DNA of 50,437 nucleotides from positions 1 through 50,437 of the forward strand of contig NZ_JAANMS010000035.1 in assembly GCF_011250565.1 (NCBI RefSeq). Reading direction: 5' to 3'. Origin of the DNA: Nocardioides sp. IC4_145. GTDB lineage: Bacteria > Actinomycetota > Actinomycetes > Propionibacteriales > Nocardioidaceae. A program made the position numbers and the translations under genes. How positions within the stretch are numbered: position 1 is the first letter of the stretch; each line of letters begins with the position of its first letter. Of this stretch, positions 34,871 through 43,501 are shown in pieces. The notes beneath the pieces are model-generated. The model had not been told where the DNA came from. It saw only the letters and a program-made list of their open reading frames with translations, and did no database searches.

Positions 34871-34873
34871 GGT
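34868..34873 (+). promoter_or_regulatory. -10 box of ilvA built on an upstream stop codon
   Basis: TAGGGT starts with the TAG stop of the acyl-CoA ligase and lies exactly 7 nt before GTG 34881, so ilvA may be leaderless. Confidence 0.5.
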
Positions 34874-34880
34874 CGCGGTC

Positions 34881-36137
34881 GTGGAGCTGCCGACCGCGAC
34901 GGACGTCGAGCGCGCTGCGCGGCTGCTCAGCGGGGTGGTCGGCACCAGCCCGCTCCAGCGCTCCCCACGCCTGTCCGCCCTCACCGGCCTGGACGTCTGG
35001 CTCAAGCGCGAGGACCTCCAGGAGGTGCGGTCCTACAAGGGCCGCGGCGCCTACAACCTCGTCGCCGGCCTCACCGCCGAGGAGCAGCAGCGCGGGGTGA
35101 CGTGCGCGAGCGCGGGCAACCACGCGCAGGGCGTGGCCTTCGCGTGCGCCCGGCTCGGCGTCCGCGCCACGATCTTCCTGCCCCGCACCACGCCGCGGCA
35201 GAAGCGGGCCCGGATCGCCGCGCTCGGCGGTCCGCTGGTCGACGTCGTCGTGGACGGCGACACCTACGACGACGCCAACCGGCTCTGCCAGGAGCTCGCG
35301 GCCGCGACAGGAGCGGCGGTCGTGCCGGCCTTCGACGACCCGCGCACCATCGCTGGGCAGGGGACCGTCGCGCTCGAGGTGCTCGAGCAGCTCGGCCGGG
35401 CGCCGGACGCCGTCGTCGCACCGGTCGGCGGCGGCGGCCTGCTCGCCGGGATGGTCACGCTGCTCGGCGACCGCGCACCCGACGTGCGCGTCGTCGGCGT
35501 GGAGCCGGCGGGCGCCGCGTCGATGACGGCGGCGCTGGCCGCGGGCCGGCCCGTCGAGCTCGACACCGTCGACTCGTTCGTCGACGGCGCCGCCGTGCGA
35601 CGTGTCGGGGACTGGACCCACGCGGTCCTCGACCGGCAGCGGCCCCGCGTGGTGACCGTGCCCGAGGGCCTGGTCTGCGTCGAGATGCTCGACCTCTACC
35701 AGTCCGACGGGATCATCGCCGAGCCCGCAGGCGCGCTGGCCCCGGCCGCGCTCCGCGACACCGCAGCCGGCCCCGTCGCCGAGCCGGGCGCCACGGTCGT
35801 GTGCGTGCTCTCGGGCGGCAACAACGACGTCAGCCGGTACGCCGAGGTGGTGGAGCGCGCGCTCGTCCACGAGGGGCTGCGGCACTACTTCCTCGTGGAG
35901 TTCCCGCAGGAGCCGGGGGCGCTGCGGATGTTCCTCGACGAGGTGCTCGGGCGCGACGACGACATCGTGCTGTTCGAGTACGTCAAGCGCTCCAACCGCG
36001 AGACCGGCCCGGCGCTCGTCGGCATCGAGCTGCAGCGGCCGGCCGACTACGGCCCGCTGCTGGAGCGGATGATCGGCTCCGGCATCCGGGTCCAGGTCGT
36101 CGAGCCGACGAGCCCGCTCTTCCGGATGGTCCAGTAG
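34881..36137 (+). CDS. ilvA: Threonine ammonia-lyase
   Basis: A 418-aa PLP enzyme converting threonine to 2-oxobutanoate and ammonia. The PLP lysine is Lys53 in VRSYKGRGAYN; ASAGNHAQGVAFA, PVGGGGLLAG and LSGGNNDVSRY are cofactor-binding loops. The C-terminal ~80 residues (HYFLVEFPQEPGALRMFLDE) form a single ACT-like domain, the short form of IlvA common in actinobacteria. The longer open frame upstream is a shadow inside the ligase gene. GTG 34881 is supported by the -10 box 7 nt before it. Confidence 0.94.
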   Translation: MELPTATDVERAARLLSGVVGTSPLQRSPRLSALTGLDVWLKREDLQEVRSYKGRGAYNLVAGLTAEEQQRGVTCASAGNHAQGVAFACARLGVRATIFLPRTTPRQKRARIAALGGPLVDVVVDGDTYDDANRLCQELAAATGAAVVPAFDDPRTIAGQGTVALEVLEQLGRAPDAVVAPVGGGGLLAGMVTLLGDRAPDVRVVGVEPAGAASMTAALAAGRPVELDTVDSFVDGAAVRRVGDWTHAVLDRQRPRVVTVPEGLVCVEMLDLYQSDGIIAEPAGALAPAALRDTAAGPVAEPGATVVCVLSGGNNDVSRYAEVVERALVHEGLRHYFLVEFPQEPGALRMFLDEVLGRDDDIVLFEYVKRSNRETGPALVGIELQRPADYGPLLERMIGSGIRVQVVEPTSPLFRMVQ

Positions 36138-36254
36138 CCCGGTCCGACCACGCCGGTCCTGCGCGGCGTACCTCCATTTCTTTGCCTTCGGCCCGGTCTA
36201 GTCAGCGTTTTGCGGCCGACCTGGCGGGGACGATGTGGTCCTGCTGGAGGGAGC

Positions 36255-36425
36255 ATGACTGCCGTTCAGGCACCAGCAGGGCGGGTTGCCTCCGTGGCCC
36301 GTCGGGCTGTTCCGGTCGGTCCCCCCACATCAGCGGCCGGGACAGCCCACCGGCCCAGGCGTCCTCGGGCGTCCCCAGGCGTGTGCTCAGCCGTCCTCAA
36401 CCGGCGGACGCCGGCGGCTCGGTGA
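36255..36425 (+). CDS. Possible 56-aa Arg/Ala/Pro-rich small protein
   Basis: GGAGGGAGC lies directly before ATG 36255, an unusually good ribosome-binding site for this window. TAGTCA about 50 bp further upstream, in a short T-rich patch (TTTCTTTGCC, GCGTTTTGCGG), could be a promoter. The product would start MTAVQAPAGRVASVARR and be strongly basic. It overlaps the 3' end of the exonuclease gene on the other strand by 29 bp. Codon choice is not convincing, so this may be a false positive or a leader RNA. It occupies most of the 259-bp gap after ilvA. Confidence 0.25.
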   Translation: MTAVQAPAGRVASVARRAVPVGPPTSAAGTAHRPRRPRASPGVCSAVLNRRTPAAR

Positions 36426-37392
36426 GCACACGCAGCGCGAGCGCGGTCGTCGACTCGACGCCGAGGTGCCCGACGACGCGGGCGACACGGACCGGGTCGA
36501 GGGGCAGCAGGCCGGGGGAGCCGGGGACGTCGGGCTGCAGCCCCAGGTCGACCTCGCGGCCGCGCATGATCGCGAGGTTGAACTCGTAGCGCTCGCGCGC
36601 ACCCTCAGCGGTGAGCCGGGCCAGCAGCCGCTTGCCGATCCGCGGCACGCCGGTCTCCTCGCACCACGAGTCGACCGCGGCGACGAGGTTCTCCCCGGCG
36701 CAGTGGTCGATGTCGGCCCACACCGCCTGCATCGACCCGACCTGCTCGAGCAGCACCGGGGCCGTCTTCTCGCCGATCCCCGGCACGCCGGGCAGGTTGT
36801 CGCTGGCGTCCCCGCGCAGCGCGGCGAACTCCAGGTAGCTCTCGGCGGCGACGCCGTACATCGCGCGCAGCCGGCCCGGGCTCAGCAGCGGCGAGCCGGC
36901 GATGCCGCCGTCGATGAGCCGCAGGACCGAGGTGTGCTCGGAGATGTGGGCGAACGAGTCGCGGTCGGAGGTGACGAGCACGCAGCTCCAGCCCTCGCGC
37001 TCGGCCCACGTCGCCGCCGAGGCGTTGACGTCGTCGGCCTCCAGGCCCGGCGGGGTCACCGCCAGGAGGCCGAGCGCGTCGAGCAGCGCACCGGCCCGCT
37101 CGAGCTGGTCGACGAGCGCGTCGTCCTTCGGCGCCCGCCCGGCCTTGTACGCCGGGTAGGCGGCCTCGCGCTCGGACGCGGTCCGGTCGTCGAGACCGAA
37201 GAGCACCGCGTCCGGGGCGAACTGGTCGACGGCCTCGAGGATCTGGCGCAGCATCCCGTGCAGCGCCCAGGCGGGCCGACCGCCGCGGTCGCGGAGGTCG
37301 GTGTGCGCCCGCGCGTGGTGGTTGCGGTGCAGCAGCGACGGTGCGTCGACGGCGAGCAGCAGCTTGCGGGGGCGGTCGGGAGGAGGTCGCAT
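36397..37392 (-). CDS. 5'-3' exonuclease (FEN/PIN-type, Pol I N-domain family)
   Basis: A 331-aa stand-alone flap nuclease domain. LLLAVDAPSLLHRNHHA holds the first metal-binding Asp. FGLDDRTASEREAAYPAYKAGR, GLEADDVNASAATWA and TSDRDSFAHI continue the acidic cluster, and GDASDNLPGVPGIGEKTA is the helix-hairpin-helix DNA-binding motif. Such proteins process flaps or RNA primers and are frequent in actinobacteria in addition to PolA. TAGGCT at 37410-37405 lies 12 nt before ATG 37392. Confidence 0.92.
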   Translation of the reverse strand: MRPPPDRPRKLLLAVDAPSLLHRNHHARAHTDLRDRGGRPAWALHGMLRQILEAVDQFAPDAVLFGLDDRTASEREAAYPAYKAGRAPKDDALVDQLERAGALLDALGLLAVTPPGLEADDVNASAATWAEREGWSCVLVTSDRDSFAHISEHTSVLRLIDGGIAGSPLLSPGRLRAMYGVAAESYLEFAALRGDASDNLPGVPGIGEKTAPVLLEQVGSMQAVWADIDHCAGENLVAAVDSWCEETGVPRIGKRLLARLTAEGARERYEFNLAIMRGREVDLGLQPDVPGSPGLLPLDPVRVARVVGHLGVESTTALALRVLTEPPASAG

Positions 37393-37404
37393 GGCGGTGC
37401 CGCG

Positions 37405-37410
37405 AGCCTA
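37405..37410 (-). promoter_or_regulatory. -10 box of the exonuclease gene
   Basis: TAGGCT on the minus strand, 12 nt before ATG 37392. The 5' leader would be only a few nucleotides long. Confidence 0.4.
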
Positions 37411-37551
37411 CGGGTGCGGCCGGGGTCGGGGGTCGTGTGCCTCCCGACGCGGCCGGGCGCGTCCGCGGGCACACGACCGCCGCAGGTGCCGGCCCCGGTA
37501 CGGTCTGCCCACACGACCGCGGAGGCCCGCGGCCGCGGACCGGAGGTGCGG

Positions 37552-39090
37552 ATGGGCAGGCGCTCGGCACCCTTCGGCGCGCGCGTGCTGGGGCGACCGG
37601 ACCAGTCGGTGCGCGCGCTGCGCCTGCGCGTCCAGCTGCTGCTGACCGTGATGCTGGTCAGCACCAACGTCGTGGCCGCCGGCGTCGTCTTCCTCATCGC
37701 CTCCCTCGTCGTGCCCGCGCCGAGCCCCACCAGCGCGACGGTGGTCTCGCTGGCCATCGCGGTGCCGACGTACGTCGGCGTGGCGGTGCTCGTCGGGGTC
37801 GGGGTCGGCACGCGGCTCAGCCTGCGCGCCCTGCGGTGGGCGACCGAGGGCGTCGAGCCGGATCGGAGGCAGCGGCTCGCGGCCCTGCGCGTCCCGTTGC
37901 GGCTCACCGTCATGCAGGGCGCGCTGTGGCTCGGCGCGACCGTGCTGTTCACGACCCTGTCGCTGGTGCTGCAGCCCGAGCGCGCCCTCGGGTCGGGGGT
38001 CGCGGTCGGGATCGCCGGCATGGTGGCGTGCGGCATCGCGTTCCTGCTGGCCGACTTCGTCATGCGGCCGATCTCGGCACGTGCGCTGGACGGGCTCGCG
38101 GTCACCGACCGCCCGCGCGGGGCCGGCGTCGGCGGCCGGATGGTCCTCTTCTGGTGCCTCGGCACCGCGGCACCGGTCGTCGGCATGGTGGTCGCCGCCA
38201 TCGTGGGCCTCACCGGCGACGACGACGCGCGCGACCGGCTGCCGTTCACGGTCCTCGCGATCAGCGCCGTCGTGCTGGTCTTCGGGCTGCTCACCACCGT
38301 CCTCAACGCCCGCTCGATCGTCGCCCCGGTCAGCACCGTGCGGGACGCGCTGCTCGACGTCGAGCGCGGCGACCTCGACCGGGAGGTGGTCGTCTTCGAC
38401 GGCACCGAGCTCGGGTCGCTGCAGGCGGGGTTCAACGCGATGGCGCAGGGCCTGCGGGAGCGCGAGCAGCTGCGCGACCTCTTCGGCCGGCACGTCGGCC
38501 GCGACGTCGCGCTCGCCGCGGCGGCCCGCGGGGTCGAGCTCGGCGGGGAGGCCCGCCAGGTGACGGTGCTCTTCGTCGACCTGGTCGGCTCCACGACGTA
38601 CGCCACCCGGCACGAGCCTGCGGAGGTCGTGCGCACCCTCAACCGGTTCTTCGGCGTGGTCGTCGAGGAGGTCGACCGGCAGCGCGGGCTGGTCAACAAG
38701 TTCATGGGCGACGCGGTGCTCGCGGTCTTCGGCGCGCCGGTCGACCACCCCGGCCACGCCACCGCCGCGCTCGCCGCGGCCCGCGCCATGGCGCGCCGGC
38801 TCGCCGCGGAGGTGCCGGAGATCAGCGCCGGCATCGGCGTCGCCACCGGCGAGGCGGTGGCGGGGAACGTCGGCGCGGCGAGCCGGTTGGAGTACACCGT
38901 CGTCGGCGACGCCGTGAACAGCGCCGCCCGCCTCACCGACCTCGCCAAGCAGGTGCCCGGCTGCGTCCTGGCCGCCTGGCACACGGTCGAGGAGGCCGAC
39001 GAGGGCGAGGCCCGGCACTGGGAGCCCCACGACCCGGTGGTCCTGCGCGGCCGCAGCGAGAAGACCCCGACCGCCGTCCTCTGCGGCTGA
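37552..39090 (+). CDS. Membrane class III adenylate cyclase with HAMP domain
   Basis: A 512-aa protein with six predicted membrane helices (about residues 28-53, 65-87, 117-140, 148-170, 196-220 and 232-252), HAMP at 253-305 and a cyclase domain from about 335. Metal-binding Asp343 (LFVDLVGST) and Asp387 (KFMGDAVLAVFG), Lys383 and Asp453 (TVVGDAVN) for adenine, and Asn456/Arg460 for the transition state are all present, so an active cAMP-forming enzyme is expected. It resembles the six-helix mycobacterial Rv1318c-Rv1320c type. GGAGG lies 5 nt before ATG 37552; the much longer open frame upstream runs antisense over the exonuclease and is rejected. Confidence 0.93.
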   Translation: MGRRSAPFGARVLGRPDQSVRALRLRVQLLLTVMLVSTNVVAAGVVFLIASLVVPAPSPTSATVVSLAIAVPTYVGVAVLVGVGVGTRLSLRALRWATEGVEPDRRQRLAALRVPLRLTVMQGALWLGATVLFTTLSLVLQPERALGSGVAVGIAGMVACGIAFLLADFVMRPISARALDGLAVTDRPRGAGVGGRMVLFWCLGTAAPVVGMVVAAIVGLTGDDDARDRLPFTVLAISAVVLVFGLLTTVLNARSIVAPVSTVRDALLDVERGDLDREVVVFDGTELGSLQAGFNAMAQGLREREQLRDLFGRHVGRDVALAAAARGVELGGEARQVTVLFVDLVGSTTYATRHEPAEVVRTLNRFFGVVVEEVDRQRGLVNKFMGDAVLAVFGAPVDHPGHATAALAAARAMARRLAAEVPEISAGIGVATGEAVAGNVGAASRLEYTVVGDAVNSAARLTDLAKQVPGCVLAAWHTVEEADEGEARHWEPHDPVVLRGRSEKTPTAVLCG

Positions 39091-39098
39091 CCGGCGCC

Positions 39099-39989
39099 TC
39101 AGCGCAGCTCGGCCGCGCGGGCCTGGACCTCGCTGCGGATGGCCGCCAGGGCGGCGACGGCCGGTGCACGGCGGACGCTCGCGCTGGCCAGCGCGGCGAC
39201 GAAGGTCAGCTCGACGCGCACCTTGCGCGGCAGCACCGGCTCCAGCCCCGTCGCGCGCCGAGCCAGGAACGTCGGCAGCAACGCGATCCCCGCCCCCGCA
39301 CGCGCCGCCTCCAGCTGTGCGAAGACGCTCGTCGACCCCAGCTGCACCGCCCGCTCGGCGAAGAGCCGGTCGACGAGCTGGAGGTCGCTGACCCGCAGCG
39401 CGCCCTCGACGTAGTAGACGAGCGCGTGGTCGTCGAGCTCGGCCTGCGAGCGCGGCCGGCCGGCCCGGTCGAGGTACGACGGCGCCGCGAACAGACCGAG
39501 CTCGTACGGCGCCAGGTCGACGGTCCGCACGCGGGGCGACAGCGGCTCGCCCACGCCGACCTCCACGTCGGCGCCGCTGCCGTGCACGATCGGCCGCGTG
39601 GCGGCGGTCAGCTCGACCGTGACCCGGGGGTGCCGGCGCCGGAGTGCGGCGAGCGCGGGCGCGGCGTACACCGCGGCGAACGCCTCGGGGGCCGAGACCC
39701 GCACCAGGCCGGCCAGCTCGCCCTCCCCGTCGCCGTCGGCGCTCAGCGCGTGGCGGGCGGTGGTGACCGCGCGCTCGACCGACTCCGCGGCGGGCAGCAG
39801 CGAGCGGCCCAGCTCGGTGAGGTGGCACCCGCGGGTGGTGCGGGAGACGACCGGCGCGCCGACCGCGGCCTCGAGCGCGTCGAGGCGGCGCGACACCGTC
39901 GAGTGGGTGAGGCCGAGCGCGGTCCCGGCGGCGCTGAGGTTGCCGGTGCGTGCGACCTCGAGCAGCACGACCAGGTCGTCGGCGCGCAT
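39099..39989 (-). CDS. LysR-family transcriptional regulator
   Basis: A 296-aa protein. The N-terminal helix-turn-helix (LLEVARTGNLSAAGTALGLT, STVSRRLDALEAAVG) is followed by the periplasmic-binding-like effector domain. It is divergent from the aldehyde dehydrogenase gene, with a palindromic operator between them, so it very likely controls that gene in response to the aldehyde or its precursor (inference). It converges on the adenylate cyclase gene with an 8-bp gap. Confidence 0.93.
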   Translation of the reverse strand: MRADDLVVLLEVARTGNLSAAGTALGLTHSTVSRRLDALEAAVGAPVVSRTTRGCHLTELGRSLLPAAESVERAVTTARHALSADGDGEGELAGLVRVSAPEAFAAVYAAPALAALRRRHPRVTVELTAATRPIVHGSGADVEVGVGEPLSPRVRTVDLAPYELGLFAAPSYLDRAGRPRSQAELDDHALVYYVEGALRVSDLQLVDRLFAERAVQLGSTSVFAQLEAARAGAGIALLPTFLARRATGLEPVLPRKVRVELTFVAALASASVRRAPAVAALAAIRSEVQARAAELR

Positions 39990-40017
39990 CGTTCGGCCCT
40001 CCTCGCGGGGATCACCC

Positions 40018-40039
40018 GGCTGTGCATCCTTGCACAGCC
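40018..40039. promoter_or_regulatory. LysR-type operator
   Basis: GGCTGTGCA-TCCT-TGCACAGCC is a perfect 9-bp inverted repeat with a T-N11-A core, lying 28 bp from the LysR start and 103 bp from the dehydrogenase start. It is a textbook LysR regulator binding-site layout. Confidence 0.75.
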
Positions 40040-40142
40040 GGTGTGCGGGGGTCGGCGTTGTTCCGGGGCCCACGATGGGCGAACCTGTACCGGTCCGGCG
40101 CCGTCCGCGCCGCCACGTCGTACCCGAGGAGACCCGCACCCG

Positions 40143-41645
40143 ATGAAGCTGCAGACCACCATCGATGCCCCCGACGCCGGCACCCCCGACTGGCCGATGC
40201 TCGTCGGCGGGGAGTGGGTCCCCTCGGAGAGCGGCGAGTGGCGCGACGTGGTCACCCCGGCCCGCGCCGAGCAGGTGCTCGCGCGGGTGCCTGAGAGCAC
40301 CAAGGCCGACCTCGACCGCGCGGTCGACGCGGCGACCGCGGCGCTGCCGGCCTGGCGGGCGCTGCACTTCCGCGAGCGCGGCACGATCCTGCTGCGGATC
40401 GCGGACGCGATCGAGGCGCGCTCGGAGGAGTTCGCCCAGCTGACCGCGCAGGACACCGGCAACGCGCTGCGCACGCAGGCGCGGCCGGAGTCGGCGACGC
40501 TGGTGGCGCTGTTCCGGTACTTCGGCGGCGTGGCCGGCGAGTTCAAGGGCACGGTGCTCCCGGCCGGCGACGACCAGCTGCAGTACACCCGCCTCGAGCC
40601 CCTGGGCGTCGTCGGCGCGATCCTGCCGTGGAACTCCCCGCTGATGATCGCCGCGATGAAGCTTCCCGCCGCGCTCGCCGCCGGCAACACGCTCGTGGTC
40701 AAGCCGGCCGAGGACGCGCCGCTGACGATCCTGCTGCTCGCGCAGGTCATGTCCGAGCACCTGCCCGCCGGCGTGCTCAACGTCGTCACCGGCGTCGGCG
40801 AGACCGTCGGCCAGGCGATCTCCGAGCACCCGGGCATCCACAAGGTCTCCTTCACCGGCTCCTCCGAGGTCGGCCGGATCGTCGGGGCCACCGCCGGCGG
40901 TCGCCTCGCCCACCAGTCGCTCGAGCTGGGCGGCAAGTCCCCCAACATCGTCTGCCCCTCGGCCGCCGCCCCCGACGTCATCGAGGCCACCGCCGAGGGC
41001 GTGCTGCTCGCAATGCGCTTCAGCCGCCAGGGCCAGTCGTGCACCGCCGGGTCGCGGCTGTTCCTGCACGAGGACGTGCACGACGAGTTCCTCCGCGTGC
41101 TGGTCGAGAAGGTCTCGAAGCTCAAGGTCGGCGACCCGCTGGCCGAGGAGACCGACATGGGCGCGATCATCAACCGCTCGCAGTACGAGCAGGTCCTCGA
41201 CTACATCGAGGACGGCAAGTCCCAGCCCGGCGTCCGTGTCGCGCTCGACATGTCCCGCGACGTGCCCGAGGGGCTCGAGGGCTACTACCAGGGCCCGACC
41301 ATCCTCGCCGGCGTCGCGAACGACTGGCGGATCGCCCGGGAGGAGATCTTCGGCCCCGTGCTCGTCGTGATCCCGTGGAAGGACGAGGACGAGGTCGTGG
41401 CGATGGCCAACGACTCCCACTACGGCCTCGCCGCGTTCGTCTGGTCCCGCGACCTCGACCAGGCCCTCGGCCTCGCCCACCGCATCGAGTCCGGCTGGGT
41501 CCAGGTCAACCAGGGCGGCGGCCAGGTCATCGGCCAGTCCTACGGCGGCTACAAGTCCTCCGGCATCGGCCGGGAGTTCTCCATCGAGGGCGCCATCGAG
41601 GGCTTCACCCAGACCAAGCAGATCAACGTCAAGCTCGGCCGCTGA
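40143..41645 (+). CDS. Aldehyde dehydrogenase family protein
   Basis: A 500-aa NAD(P)-linked dehydrogenase. Catalytic Cys300 in RQGQSCTAGSR and general base Glu261 in LELGGKSPN are in place; VGAILPWNSPLMIAAMK and FTGSSEVGR are cofactor-binding segments. It oxidises an aldehyde to the acid; the family resembles betaine aldehyde/phenylacetaldehyde-type enzymes, and the substrate is not decidable. GAGGAG lies about 12 nt before ATG 40143. Controlled by the divergent LysR gene by context. Confidence 0.92.
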   Translation: MKLQTTIDAPDAGTPDWPMLVGGEWVPSESGEWRDVVTPARAEQVLARVPESTKADLDRAVDAATAALPAWRALHFRERGTILLRIADAIEARSEEFAQLTAQDTGNALRTQARPESATLVALFRYFGGVAGEFKGTVLPAGDDQLQYTRLEPLGVVGAILPWNSPLMIAAMKLPAALAAGNTLVVKPAEDAPLTILLLAQVMSEHLPAGVLNVVTGVGETVGQAISEHPGIHKVSFTGSSEVGRIVGATAGGRLAHQSLELGGKSPNIVCPSAAAPDVIEATAEGVLLAMRFSRQGQSCTAGSRLFLHEDVHDEFLRVLVEKVSKLKVGDPLAEETDMGAIINRSQYEQVLDYIEDGKSQPGVRVALDMSRDVPEGLEGYYQGPTILAGVANDWRIAREEIFGPVLVVIPWKDEDEVVAMANDSHYGLAAFVWSRDLDQALGLAHRIESGWVQVNQGGGQVIGQSYGGYKSSGIGREFSIEGAIEGFTQTKQINVKLGR

Positions 41646-41654
41646 GGCTGTCGC

Positions 41655-41720
41655 TTCATCAAGGTATGCAGGGAAACCGACGAGTCCGACGGTGTCGGTT
41701 CGCCTGCATACCTTGATGAA
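41655..41720. repeat. Long hairpin TTCATCAAGGTATGCAGG...
   Basis: An 18-bp perfect outer stem (41655-41672 with 41703-41720), two mismatched pairs and a 7-bp inner stem (AACCGAC/GTCGGTT). It starts 9 bp after the aldehyde dehydrogenase stop and probably terminates it. Confidence 0.75.
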
Positions 41721-41755
41721 CCCCCACCTCCCACGGCGAGCTCACCGGGGGAAGT

Positions 41756-41787
41756 GTCGGTTCGGCTGCATACCTGGATGAACCGAC
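41756..41787. repeat. Third copy of the CTGCATACC repeat
   Basis: GTCGGTTCGGCTGCATACCTGGATGAACCGAC repeats the right arm of the hairpin at 41694-41720 with two differences in the shared part. Its own GTCGGTTC and GAACCGAC ends form a short inverted repeat. It fills the rest of the gap before selO. Confidence 0.6.
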
Positions 41788-41814
41788 AACCGCTCCGCTC
41801 GAGGCCGCGCTCCC

Positions 41815-43290
41815 TCAGGTGCCGCAGTACGTCGTGTAGGCACCGAAGTCGGGCGGGGCGGGGGCGGCGTAGGCCTCGAGGCCGGGCCGCTCGTCGTACG
41901 GCGCGCGGAGCACCTCGACCAGCCGCTCGACCGGGCCGAGGTCGCCGGCGGTGGCGGCGTCGAGCGCCTCCTCGACCAGGTGGTTGCGCGGGACGTAGAC
42001 GGGGTTGACCCGGTCCATCGCGTCGGCGTCGGGGCCGAGCGCGCGCCAGCGCTCGAGCCAGTCGTCGAGCGGGCGCAGGTCGAGCACCATCCCGCGCACC
42101 GGCTCGGCGTCCCCCCGGGCGGCGGACGACAGCGCGCGGAAGAACGTCGTCCAGTCGACGTGGCCGGACCGCAGGATCGGGAACAGCTCGTCGACCAGCG
42201 GCACGAGCACGTCGTCGGCGACCCCCTCGGGCAGGCCGGTCTTGCGCCGCATCGCGTCGGTGAAGGCCGCGCTGTACGCCGTGCGGAACCCGCCGAGCGC
42301 CTCGGTGGCGATCTCGATCGCGCGCTCCTCGGACTCGTCGATGAGCGGCAGCAGCGCCTCGGCGAGCCGGGCGAGGTTCCACTCGGCGACGACCGGCTGG
42401 TTGCCGTAGGCGTAGCGGCCGCCCTCGTCGATCGAGCTGAACACCGTCGTCGGGTCGAACGCCTCCATGAACGCGCACGGCCCGTAGTCGATCGTCTCGC
42501 CCGACAGCGTCATGTTGTCGGTGTTCATCACGCCGTGCACGAACCCGACGGCCATCCACTGCGCCACGAGCCGCGCCTGCACGTCGATGACCGACCGCAG
42601 GAGCGCGAGGTACGGCGCTTCGTCGTCGCGCGCCGCGTGGTGGTGCCGGTCGATCGCGTGGTCGGCCAGCCGGCGCAGCAGGTCGAGGTCGCCGGTGGCG
42701 CGGGTGTACTGCACCGTCCCCACCCGCAGGTGGCTCGACGCGACCCGCGCCAGGACCGCCCCGGGCAGCACGGTCTCGCGCTGCACCTTGCGGCCGGTCG
42801 CCACGACGGCCAGCGAGCGGGTCGTGGGGATGCCGAGCGCGTGCATCGCGGTCGAGACGACGTGCTCGCGGAGCATCGGACCGACCGCCGCGAGCCCGTC
42901 GCCGCCGCGGGCGAACGGCGTACGTCCCGAGCCCTTGAGGTGCAGGTCGCGCAGCCCGCCGTCGGCGCCGGTGAGCTCGCCGAGCAGCAGGGCGCGGCCG
43001 TCGCCCAGCCGCGGGGAGAACCCGCCGAACTGGTGACCGGAGTAGGCCTGCGCCACCGTCCGCGCACCCTCCGGGACGACGGTGCCGGTCAGCAGGCCGA
43101 GCCCCTCGGGGCCGCGCAGCCACTCGGCGTCGAGGCCGAGCTCGGCGGCCAGCTCCTCGTCGAGGGCCAGCAGCCGCGGCGCGGGGGCCTCGGCGGCCTG
43201 CCACGGCACGGCGAGCTCGGGCAGCTCGTCGGCGAACCGGTGGCCGAGGCGGACGTGGGGGCCGGGGACAGCGGAGAGGGCGACGCTCAC
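41815..43290 (-). CDS. selO: Protein adenylyltransferase SelO (YdiU/UPF0061)
   Basis: A 491-aa pseudokinase-fold enzyme that transfers AMP to proteins, linked to redox homeostasis. [36 protein letters not shown] and [20 protein letters not shown] are the family core. The C-terminus ends YTTYCGT, where eukaryotic homologues have selenocysteine; here a Cys. GTG 43290 lies 7 nt after TACTGT (43303-43298), suggesting a leaderless start, although GAGGAG is also adjacent. Confidence 0.94.
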   Translation of the reverse strand: MSVALSAVPGPHVRLGHRFADELPELAVPWQAAEAPAPRLLALDEELAAELGLDAEWLRGPEGLGLLTGTVVPEGARTVAQAYSGHQFGGFSPRLGDGRALLLGELTGADGGLRDLHLKGSGRTPFARGGDGLAAVGPMLREHVVSTAMHALGIPTTRSLAVVATGRKVQRETVLPGAVLARVASSHLRVGTVQYTRATGDLDLLRRLADHAIDRHHHAARDDEAPYLALLRSVIDVQARLVAQWMAVGFVHGVMNTDNMTLSGETIDYGPCAFMEAFDPTTVFSSIDEGGRYAYGNQPVVAEWNLARLAEALLPLIDESEERAIEIATEALGGFRTAYSAAFTDAMRRKTGLPEGVADDVLVPLVDELFPILRSGHVDWTTFFRALSSAARGDAEPVRGMVLDLRPLDDWLERWRALGPDADAMDRVNPVYVPRNHLVEEALDAATAGDLGPVERLVEVLRAPYDERPGLEAYAAPAPPDFGAYTTYCGT

Positions 43291-43297
43291 CTCCTCG

Positions 43298-43303
43298 ACA
43301 GTA
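43298..43303 (-). promoter_or_regulatory. -10 box of selO
   Basis: TACTGT on the minus strand, exactly 7 nt before GTG 43290. Confidence 0.4.
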
Positions 43304-43417
43304 CGTCGCGTGGCCGACCGCCCCGTCGCCCCCGGTCGCGAGCCCGCGTCAAGTAACGGTTTGGAAACGTCCGGACCATCTTCCGGCTACCTCTGGACGT
43401 GGTGCTCGTCACGTGCA

Positions 43418-43435
43418 TAAGTTGTGCCGCACAAC
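43418..43435 (+). promoter_or_regulatory. Promoter and palindromic operator of the xylose transporter operon
   Basis: TAAGTT (43418-43423) is a -10-like box. The perfect 15-bp palindrome GTTGTGC-C-GCACAAC (43421-43435) overlaps it, so a bound repressor would block transcription. GCACAACAAA (43429-43438) recurs at 44701-44710 before the ATPase gene. The adjacent ROK protein is the likely binder. Confidence 0.7.
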
Positions 43436-43501
43436 AAACGCGTGATGCCTCCGGGAGTCGGTAGAGCGGGCGCGGATCGATCGCTCAAGGAGGCGGATCG
43501 C

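Noticed and set aside
36286..39090. 934-codon open frame as one long adenylate cyclase
   Set aside because: Its first ~420 codons run antisense over the exonuclease gene and have no recognisable domain; a good ribosome-binding site marks ATG 37552.
37341..41645. 1434-codon open frame as a giant fusion ending in aldehyde dehydrogenase
   Set aside because: The frame passes through the cyclase in another phase and antisense to the LysR gene; only the part from ATG 40143 has a family match.
41815..43290. Selenocysteine codon at the SelO C-terminus
   Set aside because: The conserved position is a normal Cys codon in YTTYCGT and no in-frame TGA extension is seen.
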